In this document: piece by piece, positions 25,381 through 34,037 of the stretch
Numbering within the stretch: the first letter of the stretch is position 1
How the letters are laid out: the number at the start of each line of letters is the position of its first letter
NCBI RefSeq assembly: GCF_014199295.1
Contig: NZ_JACIJH010000002.1
Location: forward strand, 124,001-188,000
DNA: 64,000 nt
Source: Sphingopyxis panaciterrulae
GTDB lineage: Bacteria; Pseudomonadota; Alphaproteobacteria; Sphingomonadales; Sphingomonadaceae
Direction: 5' to 3'
The notes under the pieces: generated by a model
The model's database searches: none
What the model was told of the DNA's origin: nothing
Seen by the model: the letters and a program-made list of their open reading frames with translations, nothing else
Made by a program: the position numbers and the translations under genes

Positions 25381-25968
25381 ATGATGAGCCTGTTTGCCGC
25401 AACGGCCGCCGCCACGGCCGTGCCCGCCCCCGAAGCCGCCGCAGCGGCGCCACCGGTCAGCGCCGCCGACGTGGCCGCCTACATCGACCCGCGCGACATC
25501 GCCGCCTATGTCCCCGCGCCGCCGCCGACCACTGAGCTGGTTGCGGTCAGCGACGGCTTTTTCCGACTGCTCGAGAATATCACGATGGTGGCGCTGTTCG
25601 TCGTCGGATTCTTCCTGTTCGCGCGGCTGCTCCACGCCTGGATGCTGCATCGCTCGATCCGCCGCGCGATCGAGGCGAAGTCGGACATGGTCGGCGCGAT
25701 GATCGACAAGCTCAACAAGCCCTATGAACATCTCGGCTGGCCCGGCGGCGACCGGATGGGGGCCGACGGGCCGGGCGACGACCGGGGCGGCCTGGTGCTG
25801 CTCGCCATCGGCCTCGCGATGGCGGGGTTCGGTGTGATCCAGGGGCATGAGCAGATGATCCGCCTGTCCGCCGGCGCCGCGCTCTTTCCCGCCTTCGTCG
25901 GCCTTGCGCTGCTGCTGCGCCGACGCTGGGCGCGCGCCGAGGCAGCGGGGGAGCGCCCCGCTGCGTGA
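25381..25968 (+). CDS. Membrane protein linked to ECF sigma factor (DUF6249-like)
   Basis: Protein of 195 aa starting at the ATG at 25381 (GGAG 7 nt upstream; an earlier ATG at 25375 is too close to that site). An alanine/proline-rich N-terminus to about residue 60 may sit in the periplasm. It is followed by one helix (NITMVALFVVGFFLFARLL, about 63-81), a polar loop with KSDMVGAMIDKLNKPYEHLG, and two further hydrophobic stretches near 140 and 165. It resembles the DUF6249 proteins found before ECF sigma genes. Its 3' end overlaps the sigma factor frame. The role is probably in signalling to the sigma factor; this is inferred from position. Confidence 0.72.
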   Translation: MMSLFAATAAATAVPAPEAAAAAPPVSAADVAAYIDPRDIAAYVPAPPPTTELVAVSDGFFRLLENITMVALFVVGFFLFARLLHAWMLHRSIRRAIEAKSDMVGAMIDKLNKPYEHLGWPGGDRMGADGPGDDRGGLVLLAIGLAMAGFGVIQGHEQMIRLSAGAALFPAFVGLALLLRRRWARAEAAGERPAA

Positions 25969-26488
25969 CGAGGAGGACAGCGCCCTCAACGCGCGGGTCG
26001 CGGCGGGCGACCGCGGCGCCTTCCAGCTCCTCGTGCTGCGGCACGAGGGGCGGCTGCGCGCCTTTCTGGCGCGGGTCGCGGGCAGCGATGCCGACGATCT
26101 GGCGCAGGAGGCCTTCGTCCGCGCCTGGCAGCGCGCCGGCGACTACCGGGGACAGGGCAGCTATGCCGCCTGGGTCATGGGGATCGGCTGGCGGATCTTC
26201 CTCGACCAGCGGCGCACCACGCGGCGGCGCGAAGGGCTGGCGGAGCGGGACGAGGCGCCTGCGTCCGACGCGCCGCATAGTCGCAGCGACGCCGCGATCG
26301 ACGCGAATCGGCTGCTCGCCGGCCTGTCTCCGCAGGAGCGTGCCGCGCTCACCCTGTGCTTCGGTCACGGCTGGTCGCACGGCGAGGCGGCCGAGATCAT
26401 GGGTCTCCCGCTCGGCACGCTCAAGTCGCTGGTCTTGCGCGGGCGGGCGAAAGCGCGGACACTGATCACCGAAGGAGCGGAGCCATGA
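25904..26488 (+). CDS. RNA polymerase ECF sigma factor
   Basis: Sigma-70-type factor. Region 2 is visible in ARVAAGDRGAFQLLVLRHEG and the DDLAQEAFVRAWQRAGDYRG core. Region 4 is LSPQERAALTLCFGHGWSHG followed by EAAEIMGLPLGTLKSLVLRG. The frame has no ATG or GTG at a sensible place. The widest start is the TTG at 25904; a CTG at 25961 has GGGGGAG 7 nt upstream and gives the length usual for the family (about 175 aa). In both cases it overlaps the preceding membrane gene, so translation is likely coupled. Its stop overlaps the next small membrane protein (ATGA), the usual place for an anti-sigma factor. Confidence 0.88.
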   Translation: MRCCCADAGRAPRQRGSAPLRDEEDSALNARVAAGDRGAFQLLVLRHEGRLRAFLARVAGSDADDLAQEAFVRAWQRAGDYRGQGSYAAWVMGIGWRIFLDQRRTTRRREGLAERDEAPASDAPHSRSDAAIDANRLLAGLSPQERAALTLCFGHGWSHGEAAEIMGLPLGTLKSLVLRGRAKARTLITEGAEP

Positions 26489-26808
26489 CCGAAGCCGATC
26501 ACTCGGACATCGACGCCGCGCTGGCGGCGCTGCTGGCGCCGCCGACTCGGGCGGGCGACCGGGGCTTTCTGGCCGCGGTCGAGCGAACGATTGACGCCGA
26601 GGCCGCCTATGCGCGCGCGCGCCGGCGCTTCTGGCGGAGCTTCGCGTTCGAGGCGCTGGCGATCGCCGCGCTGCTGGCGGCGCTGTGGCTTCTGTCGGCG
26701 ACGCCGCTGCTCGCGCCGCTCGCCGGTCCGGCGCGGTGGGGCCTCGCGCCGCCGATGCTGCTCGTCCTGCTGCTCTGGTTCGGAACGCAGCGCTGGCGTC
26801 AGGCCTGA
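26485..26808 (+). CDS. Small membrane protein, candidate anti-sigma factor
   Basis: Protein of 107 aa coupled to the ECF sigma gene by an ATGA overlap. The N-terminal 45 residues are polar and acidic (MTEADHSDIDAALAALL), a likely sigma-binding part. Two membrane helices follow (about 57-74, FEALAIAALLAALWLL; and 84-100, PPMLLVLLLWFG). No zinc-binding HxxxCxxC motif is present. The position strongly suggests a membrane regulator of the sigma factor; the sequence alone does not prove it. Its stop directly abuts the stop of the convergent XpaC-like gene. Confidence 0.72.
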   Translation: MTEADHSDIDAALAALLAPPTRAGDRGFLAAVERTIDAEAAYARARRRFWRSFAFEALAIAALLAALWLLSATPLLAPLAGPARWGLAPPMLLVLLLWFGTQRWRQA

Positions 26809-27549
26809 TCAGGCGAGCGGGGGTTTGCCGCCCCCGTCGTCGCTTTCCAAGCCCTCATATTTGAGCTGGAGATAGCGTTCGCGCACAGCGAGCTTGTCGA
26901 TCTCGCCCGACGCGAGATTGCGGGCGGCATCGCCGATCTCCCGCTCAAGCATCCTGAGGCCGCCGACCAGCGTCTCGTCGGGGGTGCGGCCGGCGTGCGC
27001 CTCGCCGCGCAGTCCGGCGGGGATGCGCTGATAGCCGGCGACGAGTTCGGGCAGGTCCTCGCCGACCAGCTTGCGGATGTTCGCCGCAGCAGGCGTCGCG
27101 GAGTCGAGCGTCTGCAATTGCGGTGCGAGCAGGTCGAGCTGGACGCCGATGCCGTCGACGAGCTGGCGCGCGGGGGCGGGAAGTGCCGGGCGCTGCGCCT
27201 CGAGCCAGATTTCGGTGCGGCCCGCGAGCTGCTTGAGGTCGGCTTTGGGCAAATCCTGCTGGTGCGGCTCGGGGAAGGGCGGCCATTTGCCGAACAGGAT
27301 GGCGACGCCGATCAGCAGCAGCGTGACCGCCATCACCCCCGCGAAACCGAGCGGCTGGATCAGCATGCCGAACAGCGCCGCGGCGATCAGCACCGCGCCG
27401 CCAGCCATGAACATGCGGCCGATCTTGCGAAACAGGTGCTGGCGGCGCAGCGCTAGGCTCTTTGTCCCGATCGGCCGGCGACGCTCGCGCGACCGTTCGA
27501 TCGCGGCGTTGCCCGCCAGGACGGTGCGATCGACCTCGCTCATCGTCAT
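26809..27549 (-). CDS. XpaC-like membrane protein, partner of TelA
   Basis: Protein of 246 aa with two adjacent membrane helices (about 45-85; MAGGAVLIAAALFGMLIQPL, then GVMAVTLLLIGVAILFG), a basic N-terminus and a soluble helical C-terminal half. This layout and the gene order fit the 5-bromo-4-chloroindolyl phosphate hydrolysis protein (XpaC) family, which accompanies TelA. It starts 7 nt after the telA stop, preceded by a GAGGG site, so it is in the same operon. The molecular role of the pair is not established; it has been linked to resistance to toxic anions and to antimicrobials. Confidence 0.78.
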   Translation of the reverse strand: MTMSEVDRTVLAGNAAIERSRERRRPIGTKSLALRRQHLFRKIGRMFMAGGAVLIAAALFGMLIQPLGFAGVMAVTLLLIGVAILFGKWPPFPEPHQQDLPKADLKQLAGRTEIWLEAQRPALPAPARQLVDGIGVQLDLLAPQLQTLDSATPAAANIRKLVGEDLPELVAGYQRIPAGLRGEAHAGRTPDETLVGGLRMLEREIGDAARNLASGEIDKLAVRERYLQLKYEGLESDDGGGKPPLA

Positions 27550-27556
27550 CGCGCCC

Positions 27557-28768
27557 TCACGCCTCCAGCGCGGCGAGCGGGCTGTCGGCGCCGCCGACGC
27601 TCGCCTGCGCCTGGCTCGCGCCCTCGGCGCGCGCGATATAGCCCTTCGACTTGGCGACCTCGCCCTCCAGCGCGGTGACGGTGGTCTTCATCGTATCGAG
27701 CGCCTTCAGCTTGAAGGTGTCGATCGCGTCCATCGTGTCGTAGATGTTCTGGAACGCGCGGGAGAGCGTTTCCATCGGGATCGTGCTCGACGCCGCCTGC
27801 TCGTGGATGCGCGCGGTATTGTCCTTCAGCATCTTCGACGTGCCGTCGATGATGTTCGCGGTCGTGGTGTTGAGCGCGGTGATCTGTTCGAGGACCAGTT
27901 TCTGGTTGGTCATCGCCTGCGCGACGGTGATCGCGGTCTTGAGCGCTCCGACGGTGGTCGTGGACGCGCGGTCGACGCCCTTCACCAGCTCGACATTGTT
28001 CTTCTTGACCAGGTCGAGCGCGAGATAGCCCTGCACCGTCACCGCCATCTGCGTCAGCAGGTCCTGCGTGCGCTGGCGGGCATAGAAAAGCGCATTCTCG
28101 CGGATGATCTTCGCCTTGGCGGGGTCGGTGCCGTCGAGTTCGGTCGCCTTCGCCTCGAGCCGTTGGTCGAGCGTATTCGCGATGTGGACCATCTGCTCGA
28201 GCTTGCCCATCGATTCCCACATCCGGCGGCGCTCGACGTCGATCGCGGCATTGTCCATCAAGAGCTCGTCCTTGCCATTGGCGAGCGCGGTCAGAATGCC
28301 CGAGATATGCGTCTGGGCGCTACGGTATTGCGCGAAATAATTGGTGATCTTGCTGCCGAAAATCTTGTCGAGGAAACCGCGCTTCGACAGCAATTTGCCG
28401 TTCGCCGACGGATCGAGCCGTTCGACGGTGCCGCGCAGCTCGATCAGATTCTGGCCGATGTCGGTGTCGCGATCCATCGCCTTGATCGGACGGTCGAGAA
28501 AGCGGTTCGAATGGCTCGCCGCCTCCAGCATCTCCTTGCGGCCCATGTTGGTGATCTGGTCGATGCGCTTGCCGAATTCGGGCGAATTCTCGTCCTGCGC
28601 GACGAGATCGTCGATGAAGCTGTCGACGCGCTCCTCCAGCTTCGATTTCTGCTCGGTGGACAGCGGCACCAGCCCGGCGGCCTTTTCGGGCGCGACGGGG
28701 GGCAGCGGTTCGGGAGGGGTCAGCTTCAGCTCGTCGGTCGCGGTCGCCGTCGCACTTTCTTCGCTCAT
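27557..28768 (-). CDS. telA: TelA-family toxic-anion resistance protein
   Basis: Soluble, mostly helical protein of 403 aa from the ATG at 28768, which has a GGAAGGAA site upstream (a TTG at 28783 is an alternative). The family core is visible: RVDSFIDDLVAQDENSPEFG near the N-terminus, the GFLDKIFGSKITNYFAQY segment (about 130), and RENALFYARQRTQDLLTQMA (about 235). VDRASTTTVGALKTAITVAQ follows near 275. TelA proteins have been associated with tellurite and other anion resistance, but their biochemistry is unsettled. The XpaC-like partner follows directly. No tellurium cluster (terABCDEF) is in the window. Confidence 0.92.
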   Translation of the reverse strand: MSEESATATATDELKLTPPEPLPPVAPEKAAGLVPLSTEQKSKLEERVDSFIDDLVAQDENSPEFGKRIDQITNMGRKEMLEAASHSNRFLDRPIKAMDRDTDIGQNLIELRGTVERLDPSANGKLLSKRGFLDKIFGSKITNYFAQYRSAQTHISGILTALANGKDELLMDNAAIDVERRRMWESMGKLEQMVHIANTLDQRLEAKATELDGTDPAKAKIIRENALFYARQRTQDLLTQMAVTVQGYLALDLVKKNNVELVKGVDRASTTTVGALKTAITVAQAMTNQKLVLEQITALNTTTANIIDGTSKMLKDNTARIHEQAASSTIPMETLSRAFQNIYDTMDAIDTFKLKALDTMKTTVTALEGEVAKSKGYIARAEGASQAQASVGGADSPLAALEA

Positions 28769-28954
28769 TCCGGTTCCTTCCAACCCCGTGCCGCCCGCCT
28801 ATATGGCATGCGGGCCTGTGTTGTTCAAGCACCACACCCGCTGCGGGCCCGATAGGTCGCGATCCATGATAGACGAGGATAGCCGGCAGCACCATGGCGG
28901 CGATGCATCCGCTAATCCGCTGGTGATCGGCGCTCGTGCCGCTAGAGAGGCGCG

Positions 28955-29650
28955 ATGGCGCATATCCTCATCCTTGCCGCGTTGCCCGAAGAGGCCGACG
29001 CGCTGTTTCCCGATGCCGGCACGCGCGAAGACGGAATTTTCGCCGTTCGCCGCCTTGCCGCGCACGGTCATGCGCTCACCGTCGCGACCTGCGGGCTGGG
29101 CAAGGTTCATGCGGCGCTCGCGGCCGGGATGCTCGGGACCGATGCCGACCTGTTGCTGATGAGCGGGACGTGCGGCGCGCTCGATGCGGAGGCCGGACGC
29201 GCCTATTGGCTCGCAGAGGCGGTGCAGCATGATTACGGAACGGTCCGGCCCGACCGATTCGACCGCTATCGCGCCGGCGATTGGCCGGTCGGCGAGGTGG
29301 GCGAAGCGCATTTCTGCGCCATGGCCGATCCCGGAACCGGCCTGCCGCACGCGCGGATCGCGAGCGGCGACAGCTTCATCGCCTGCCCCGATGTGGCGGC
29401 GGGGCTGGTGCGCGGTCTGGGCGCGACGCTCGTCGACATGGAGGTCGCGGCGGTGGCGCAGGCCGCGATGCGGCTCGGCAAGCCATGGGCGGCGATCAAG
29501 GCCGTCACGGACACGGCGGACGAAGGCAGCAGCCGCGATTTCCACGCGAATCTCGTCCGCGCGGCCCGGTCGGCGGCGCAGGCGGTGGAACGGCTGGTCG
29601 CGATGCCGGGCTTTGGCAATTTTGTTGCGCCGCAGCAGCAAATTCGCTAG
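28955..29650 (+). CDS. mtnN: 5'-methylthioadenosine/S-adenosylhomocysteine nucleosidase
   Basis: Cleaves methylthioadenosine and S-adenosylhomocysteine to free adenine in the SAM recycling pathway. The 231-aa protein keeps the PNP/UDP family landmarks. AALPEEADAL is at the N-terminus, with the general-base Glu. GIGK is replaced by TCGLGKVHAALAAGM. IASGDSFIACP is near 155, VDMEVAAVAQAAMRLG (substrate-binding Met-Glu) near 180 and IKAVTDTADE (catalytic Asp) near 200. A GAGAGG site precedes the ATG. The sequence is more divergent than the E. coli type, so a hopanoid-type or other nucleosidase (HpnG-like) cannot be excluded. Confidence 0.82.
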   Translation: MAHILILAALPEEADALFPDAGTREDGIFAVRRLAAHGHALTVATCGLGKVHAALAAGMLGTDADLLLMSGTCGALDAEAGRAYWLAEAVQHDYGTVRPDRFDRYRAGDWPVGEVGEAHFCAMADPGTGLPHARIASGDSFIACPDVAAGLVRGLGATLVDMEVAAVAQAAMRLGKPWAAIKAVTDTADEGSSRDFHANLVRAARSAAQAVERLVAMPGFGNFVAPQQQIR

Positions 29651-29704
29651 GCGCGCCGCCGAAGTGCGGCGCAGCGCCGCCATACCCCCGTTAAGGTATT
29701 CCAG

Positions 29705-31537
29705 ATGTCATTGCGTAATATCGCCATTATCGCGCACGTCGATCATGGCAAGACAACCCTTGTCGACCAGCTTTTTCGCCAGTCGGGAACCTTCCGTGAC
29801 AATCAGCGCGTCGAGGAACGCGCGATGGATTCGGGCGATCTCGAAAAGGAACGCGGGATCACCATCCTCGCCAAATGCACCTCGGTCGAATGGGGCGAGG
29901 GTGCGGACACGACGCGGATCAACATCGTCGACACGCCGGGTCACGCCGACTTCGGCGGCGAGGTCGAGCGCATCCTGTCGATGGTCGACGGCGTCATCCT
30001 GCTCGTCGATGCCGCCGAGGGCCCGATGCCGCAGACCAAGTTCGTCACCGGCAAGGCGCTGGCGCTCGGCCTGCGTCCGATCGTCGTTGTCAACAAGATC
30101 GACCGCAGCGACGCGCGCCCGGCCGAAGTGCTCGACGAGGTGTTCGAATTGTTCCTGACGCTCGATGCGAGCGACGAGCAACTCGATTTCCCGATCCTCT
30201 ATGCCTCGGGCCGCTCAGGTTTCGCCTCGCCGGACCCCGACGCACGTGACGGCGACTTCAAGCCGCTGTTCGAAACGATCGTGGGGCATGTTCCCGCGCC
30301 GGGGCTCGACCCCGATGGCCCGTTCAGTTTCCTCGCGACGCTGCTCGACCGCGACAATTTCATCGGCCGCGTGCTCACCGGCCGCGTCCAGTCGGGAACC
30401 GTCAAGGTCAACCAGCCGATCCATGCGCTTGACGCGGATGGCAAGGTGATCGAGACCGGTCGCGCCTCGAAGCTGCTCGCGTTTCGCGGGCTCGACCGGG
30501 TGCCGGTCGACGAAGCGCGCGCGGGCGACATCGTCGCGATCGCGGGGCTGACCAACGCGACCGTCGCCAACACCATCGCCGACCCGAGCGTGAGCGAGCC
30601 GATCGCCGCGCAGCCGATCGATCCGCCAACGCTGTCGATGCGCTTCGCGGTCAATGATTCGCCGATGGCGGGCCGCGAGGGCAGCAAGGTCACGAGCCGC
30701 ATGATCCGCGACCGGCTGCTGCGTGAGGCGGAGACCAACGTTGCGATCCGCATCACCGAAAGCGCCGACAAGGACAGTTTCGAGGTCGCGGGGCGCGGCG
30801 AGCTTCAGCTCGGCGTGCTGATCGAGACGATGCGCCGCGAGGGTTTCGAACTCGGCATCAGCCGCCCCCGTGTCCTCTATCGCGAGGACGAGAGCGGCGC
30901 GCGCACCGAACCCTATGAAACCGTCGTCATCGACGTCGACGACGAGCATTCGGGCACGGTCGTCGAGAAAATGCAGATCCGCAAGGCCGAGCTGACCGAC
31001 ATGCGCCCGTCGGGCGGCGGCAAGACGCGCATCACCTTCAGCGGCCCGTCGCGCGGCCTGATCGGCTATCACGGCGAATTCCTGTCCGACACCCGCGGCA
31101 CCGGCATCATGAACCGCTTGTTCGAGAAATACGGCCCTTACAAGGGCAGCATCGAGGGCCGCAAGAATGGCGTCCTGATCTCGAACGGCGCGGGCGAGGC
31201 TGTTGCTTATGCGCTCGGCCCACTCGAAGAACGCGGCATTCTCTTCGTCTCGCCCGGCGAGGCGCTCTATGAGGGGATGATCATCGGCGAGAATGCGAAG
31301 CCCGACGACCTCGAGGTCAACCCGATGAAGTCGAAGCAGCTCACCAACTTCCGCTCGACAGGCAAGGACGATGCGATCCGCCTGACCCCGCCGCGGCGCA
31401 TGACGCTGGAACAGGCGATCGCCTATATCGACGACGACGAGATGGTCGAGGTCACGCCGGCGAACATCCGTCTGAGGAAGGCGATCCTCGACCCGCATGA
31501 GCGTAAGAAGGCGGCACGAAAGAAGGACGCGGCATAG
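29705..31537 (+). CDS. typA: Translational GTPase TypA/BipA
   Basis: Ribosome-associated GTPase of 610 aa involved in ribosome assembly and stress response. G1 is AHVDHGKTT (residues 10-18). G2 is in ERAMDSGDLEKERGITI, G3 is VDTPGHADF and G4 is VVNKIDR. Domain II (about 200-290), the EF-G-like domains III and V, and the BipA-specific C-terminal domain (IENAKPDDLEVNP-like, then KSKQLTNFRSTGKDDA) are all complete. It starts 54 nt after mtnN on the same strand. The length is normal for the family. Confidence 0.97.
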   Translation: MSLRNIAIIAHVDHGKTTLVDQLFRQSGTFRDNQRVEERAMDSGDLEKERGITILAKCTSVEWGEGADTTRINIVDTPGHADFGGEVERILSMVDGVILLVDAAEGPMPQTKFVTGKALALGLRPIVVVNKIDRSDARPAEVLDEVFELFLTLDASDEQLDFPILYASGRSGFASPDPDARDGDFKPLFETIVGHVPAPGLDPDGPFSFLATLLDRDNFIGRVLTGRVQSGTVKVNQPIHALDADGKVIETGRASKLLAFRGLDRVPVDEARAGDIVAIAGLTNATVANTIADPSVSEPIAAQPIDPPTLSMRFAVNDSPMAGREGSKVTSRMIRDRLLREAETNVAIRITESADKDSFEVAGRGELQLGVLIETMRREGFELGISRPRVLYREDESGARTEPYETVVIDVDDEHSGTVVEKMQIRKAELTDMRPSGGGKTRITFSGPSRGLIGYHGEFLSDTRGTGIMNRLFEKYGPYKGSIEGRKNGVLISNGAGEAVAYALGPLEERGILFVSPGEALYEGMIIGENAKPDDLEVNPMKSKQLTNFRSTGKDDAIRLTPPRRMTLEQAIAYIDDDEMVEVTPANIRLRKAILDPHERKKAARKKDAA

Positions 31538-31558
31538 GGCGGCCGGCGGAGCGCGCCG

Positions 31559-32572
31559 TTAGTAGAGATTGTCGTTGTAATCCTTGTCGAGCCCCTTCTG
31601 CATCAGGCCGGGGACCGACACGAGCGCGTCGGCGACGCGGGCGGCGAGCCCCTTGTTCTTGTTGAGGCGGACATGGTCGGCGAAGATCTTCGCCGGGCGG
31701 ATGTCCGCCGGCGCGGGGGCGGCGGGCCAGAGTCGCGCGCGGGCGAGGGCGGGGCTGGCGCGGCGCTCGACCGCGAGATCGGTGACATGGGTCGCGAGCA
31801 GCGGCGTCTTGTCCTGCACGGCGAAGGCGGCGCGCGCCGCCGCATCGGTCGTGGCGCGTGCGCGGCCGCGAATCAGCAAAATCTCGTCGGTGCCGGGGAC
31901 GAGCAGGGCCGCCGCGATACGCGGCTGGGCGACGATGTTGCGCAGGCCGTCGGCGCGGCGGTTGCCCGGCCGCTCGGCGAACCAGAGGTCGCCCGCCGCG
32001 TCGAGCCGCACCATCGACCCCGCGGGATCGCCTTTGGGACTGATGTCGGCGGCCCCGTGCGGATCGACGGTCGCGAGTGCCATGAAGCGGGTCGCGGCGG
32101 CGAAGGCGGCGGCATCGCCGGCGGGCGCGGCGCCTGGCTCCGCCTGCCAGAAGGCGGAACGGATCAGCGCCTTCGCGCAATGAGCATAGCAGTCGGCGAT
32201 GGCGATATGGGCCTCGCCGCCTGTCATTGCCTCGACACGGCCGTTGATGCGCAATGTCTCGCCGATGCCCGGGATCAGGAGGAGCGAGGCGAAGGGGCGC
32301 CCCGGCTCCAGCAGATCGGGATCGTCGAATGCCGCGCACGGGATCGACAGCGTGGCGGGATCGGCGCGCGCGAAACCCGGCGCGCCGCCCGCCAGCGTCA
32401 CCGTCAGCGCGTCCGCATCGCCGACCCCGGCGAACAGCAGCGGCGCGGCGGCCAGCCAGCGGCGGGCGCCGGTGTCGGCATGGTCGATGACCTTCAGGTT
32501 CACGGCGGGCGGCGTCTTGCCGATCGCCGCCTCAAGCGCCGCGATGCTGTCGATATCGGCCGCGTCCACCAT
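31559..32572 (-). CDS. Pyridoxamine 5'-phosphate oxidase-like flavoprotein
   Basis: Protein of 337 aa with two parts. Residues about 50-130 form a split-barrel-like region without clear cofactor motifs. The C-terminal part (about 150-280) has the PPOX flavin-binding features FMALATVDPHGAADISPKGD, then RRADGLRNIVAQPRIAALLL-like sequence and ILLIRGRAR. Such proteins bind FMN or F420 and act on small or heme-like substrates; the actual reaction is not known. The start ATG at 32572 has GGGAGCAGG upstream. It is convergent with typA and divergent from the unknown protein-fpr pair. Confidence 0.83.
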   Translation of the reverse strand: MVDAADIDSIAALEAAIGKTPPAVNLKVIDHADTGARRWLAAAPLLFAGVGDADALTVTLAGGAPGFARADPATLSIPCAAFDDPDLLEPGRPFASLLLIPGIGETLRINGRVEAMTGGEAHIAIADCYAHCAKALIRSAFWQAEPGAAPAGDAAAFAAATRFMALATVDPHGAADISPKGDPAGSMVRLDAAGDLWFAERPGNRRADGLRNIVAQPRIAAALLVPGTDEILLIRGRARATTDAAARAAFAVQDKTPLLATHVTDLAVERRASPALARARLWPAAPAPADIRPAKIFADHVRLNKNKGLAARVADALVSVPGLMQKGLDKDYNDNLY

Positions 32573-32715
32573 GTCCTGCTCCCTCGCTTCTTCGTCTTTC
32601 GGTGAAGCGTCCTTTTCCTCTTAGCAAGTCAATCTATAATTGCAAATGAATCGCAATAGAATGTAAGGGGCTGACGCGCGGCGTCTTGACCGCACCCCGC
32701 CCGCAGGAGAAGATC

Positions 32716-33174
32716 ATGTATGCTTTCGTCGATCGCCCGGTGGAAAGCCTGTGCGACGGCGGACGCTTCCTGCTCTGGGCGATGCGCGGCTGGACGCTGA
32801 CGGCCGCGCGCGGCCGCTGTCCGCCGCAGGCGCTGCATCGCGGCTTCGCGGGGCTCGGCGCGGTGTCCGCACTGCCCGATTTCCACGTCGCGCTGGCGCT
32901 GCTCGCGAGCGACGCGCGGACGCCGCTGGTGCTGAAGTCCATGGCCTGCCCACGCGTCGGTGAGGACGAGGCAGTGCTGCTCGGCCTGTGGCGCGCGGTG
33001 GGTGGCGGCGATGCGGCGGGCGCCCGCGCGACGCTCGCGCTGGTGGTCGCGGACGGCGCCGCCGGTCCCATCCTCGCCGCGCTCACCGCCGCCGCCGCGC
33101 ACCTCGACGTCGCCGGATATGATTTGTCCGGCCTTGCTCCTCTCTCCTCCAGATTGTCAGGAAATACCCTATGA
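32716..33174 (+). CDS. Unknown 152-aa protein coupled to ferredoxin-NADP reductase
   Basis: Not recognised. The ATG at 32716 has an AGGAG site 6 nt upstream; the frame is open a little further but uncoded in look. The protein is soluble and alanine-rich. Its visible core is FLLWAMRGWTLTAARGRCPP, then HRGFAGLGAVSALPDFHVAL, then ACPRVGEDEAVLLGLWRAVG. Two cysteines (in GRCPP and MACPR) are spaced about 50 residues apart. Its stop overlaps the fpr start (ATGA), so the two are made together. A role as an accessory or electron-transfer-related protein is a guess from context only. Confidence 0.75.
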   Translation: MYAFVDRPVESLCDGGRFLLWAMRGWTLTAARGRCPPQALHRGFAGLGAVSALPDFHVALALLASDARTPLVLKSMACPRVGEDEAVLLGLWRAVGGGDAAGARATLALVVADGAAGPILAALTAAAAHLDVAGYDLSGLAPLSSRLSGNTL

Positions 33175-33986
33175 GCGATCGCATCGCCGCCGCCTCGAAA
33201 CTTGCCCCGTCCGCCTCGCTGACTGTCGAGACGGTGCTGCGGGTGCGGCACTGGAACGACCATCTGTTCAGCTTCGCGATCACCCGTCCGCCGAGCTTCC
33301 GTTTCCGGTCGGGCGAGTTCGTGATGATCGGCCTGCCCGGCGAGGGGCGGCCGCTGCTGCGCGCCTATTCGATCGCCAGCCCCGCCTATGCTGACGAGTT
33401 GGAATTCCTCTCGATCAAGGTGCCCGACGGCCCGCTGACCTCACGGCTGCAGGGAATCGCTCCCGGCGACCCCCTCTATCTCGGGCGCAAGCCGACGGGG
33501 ACGCTGGTCGCTGACGCGCTGCTGCCCGGCCGGCGCTTGTTCCTGCTCTCGACGGGCACGGGGCTCGCGCCCTTCCTGAGCCTCGCTCGCGATCCCGACA
33601 TCTATGAGCGCTTCAACGAGATCGTGCTCGTCCATTGCGTGCGGCAGGTCGGCGATCTCGCCTGGCGCGAGGAACTGGAAAGCCAGCTTGCCGGCGATCC
33701 GCTGGTCCAGGACCAGGCGCTGCTGCAGTTCCACTATCTGCCGACGGTGACGCGCGAGGCGTTCCGCACCGAGGGGCGGATCGACGCGCTGATCGACGAC
33801 GGGCGTCTCTTTGCCCGCCCGCTGACCGGCCCTGCGTATTTCGACCCGGCGAGCGACCGCATCATGCTGTGCGGCAGCATGGCGATGATCCGCGATCTGC
33901 AGGCGCGCCTTCAGGCGCTAGGTTTTCGCGAAGGATCGAACGCGGCGCCGGGCGACTTCGTCATCGAGCGTGCGTTCGTCGGATAG
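33171..33986 (+). CDS. fpr: Ferredoxin-NADP+ reductase
   Basis: FAD enzyme of 271 aa that moves electrons between NADPH and ferredoxin or flavodoxin. The FAD-binding motif RAYSIASPA (RxYS, about residue 65), the phosphate-binding VPDGPLTSRLQ, the NADP-binding LLSTGTGLAPFLSLARDP (about 125) and CGSMAMIRDL near 230 are all in place. This pattern is that of bacterial Fpr of the Azotobacter type. The last residues VIERAFVG are typical: this subclass ends in a short extension after the aromatic position. It is coupled by ATGA to the unknown upstream protein. Confidence 0.94.
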   Translation: MSDRIAAASKLAPSASLTVETVLRVRHWNDHLFSFAITRPPSFRFRSGEFVMIGLPGEGRPLLRAYSIASPAYADELEFLSIKVPDGPLTSRLQGIAPGDPLYLGRKPTGTLVADALLPGRRLFLLSTGTGLAPFLSLARDPDIYERFNEIVLVHCVRQVGDLAWREELESQLAGDPLVQDQALLQFHYLPTVTREAFRTEGRIDALIDDGRLFARPLTGPAYFDPASDRIMLCGSMAMIRDLQARLQALGFREGSNAAPGDFVIERAFVG

Positions 33987-34037
33987 GAAAGGCGGTCGCT
34001 CCGGATCGCCCACGGGGCGACTCGGAACGACGGTGCA

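Noticed and set aside
27557..28768. A tellurite-resistance island
   Set aside because: Only TelA and its XpaC-like partner are present. No other ter or teh gene is found, and TelA is widespread without tellurite resistance.
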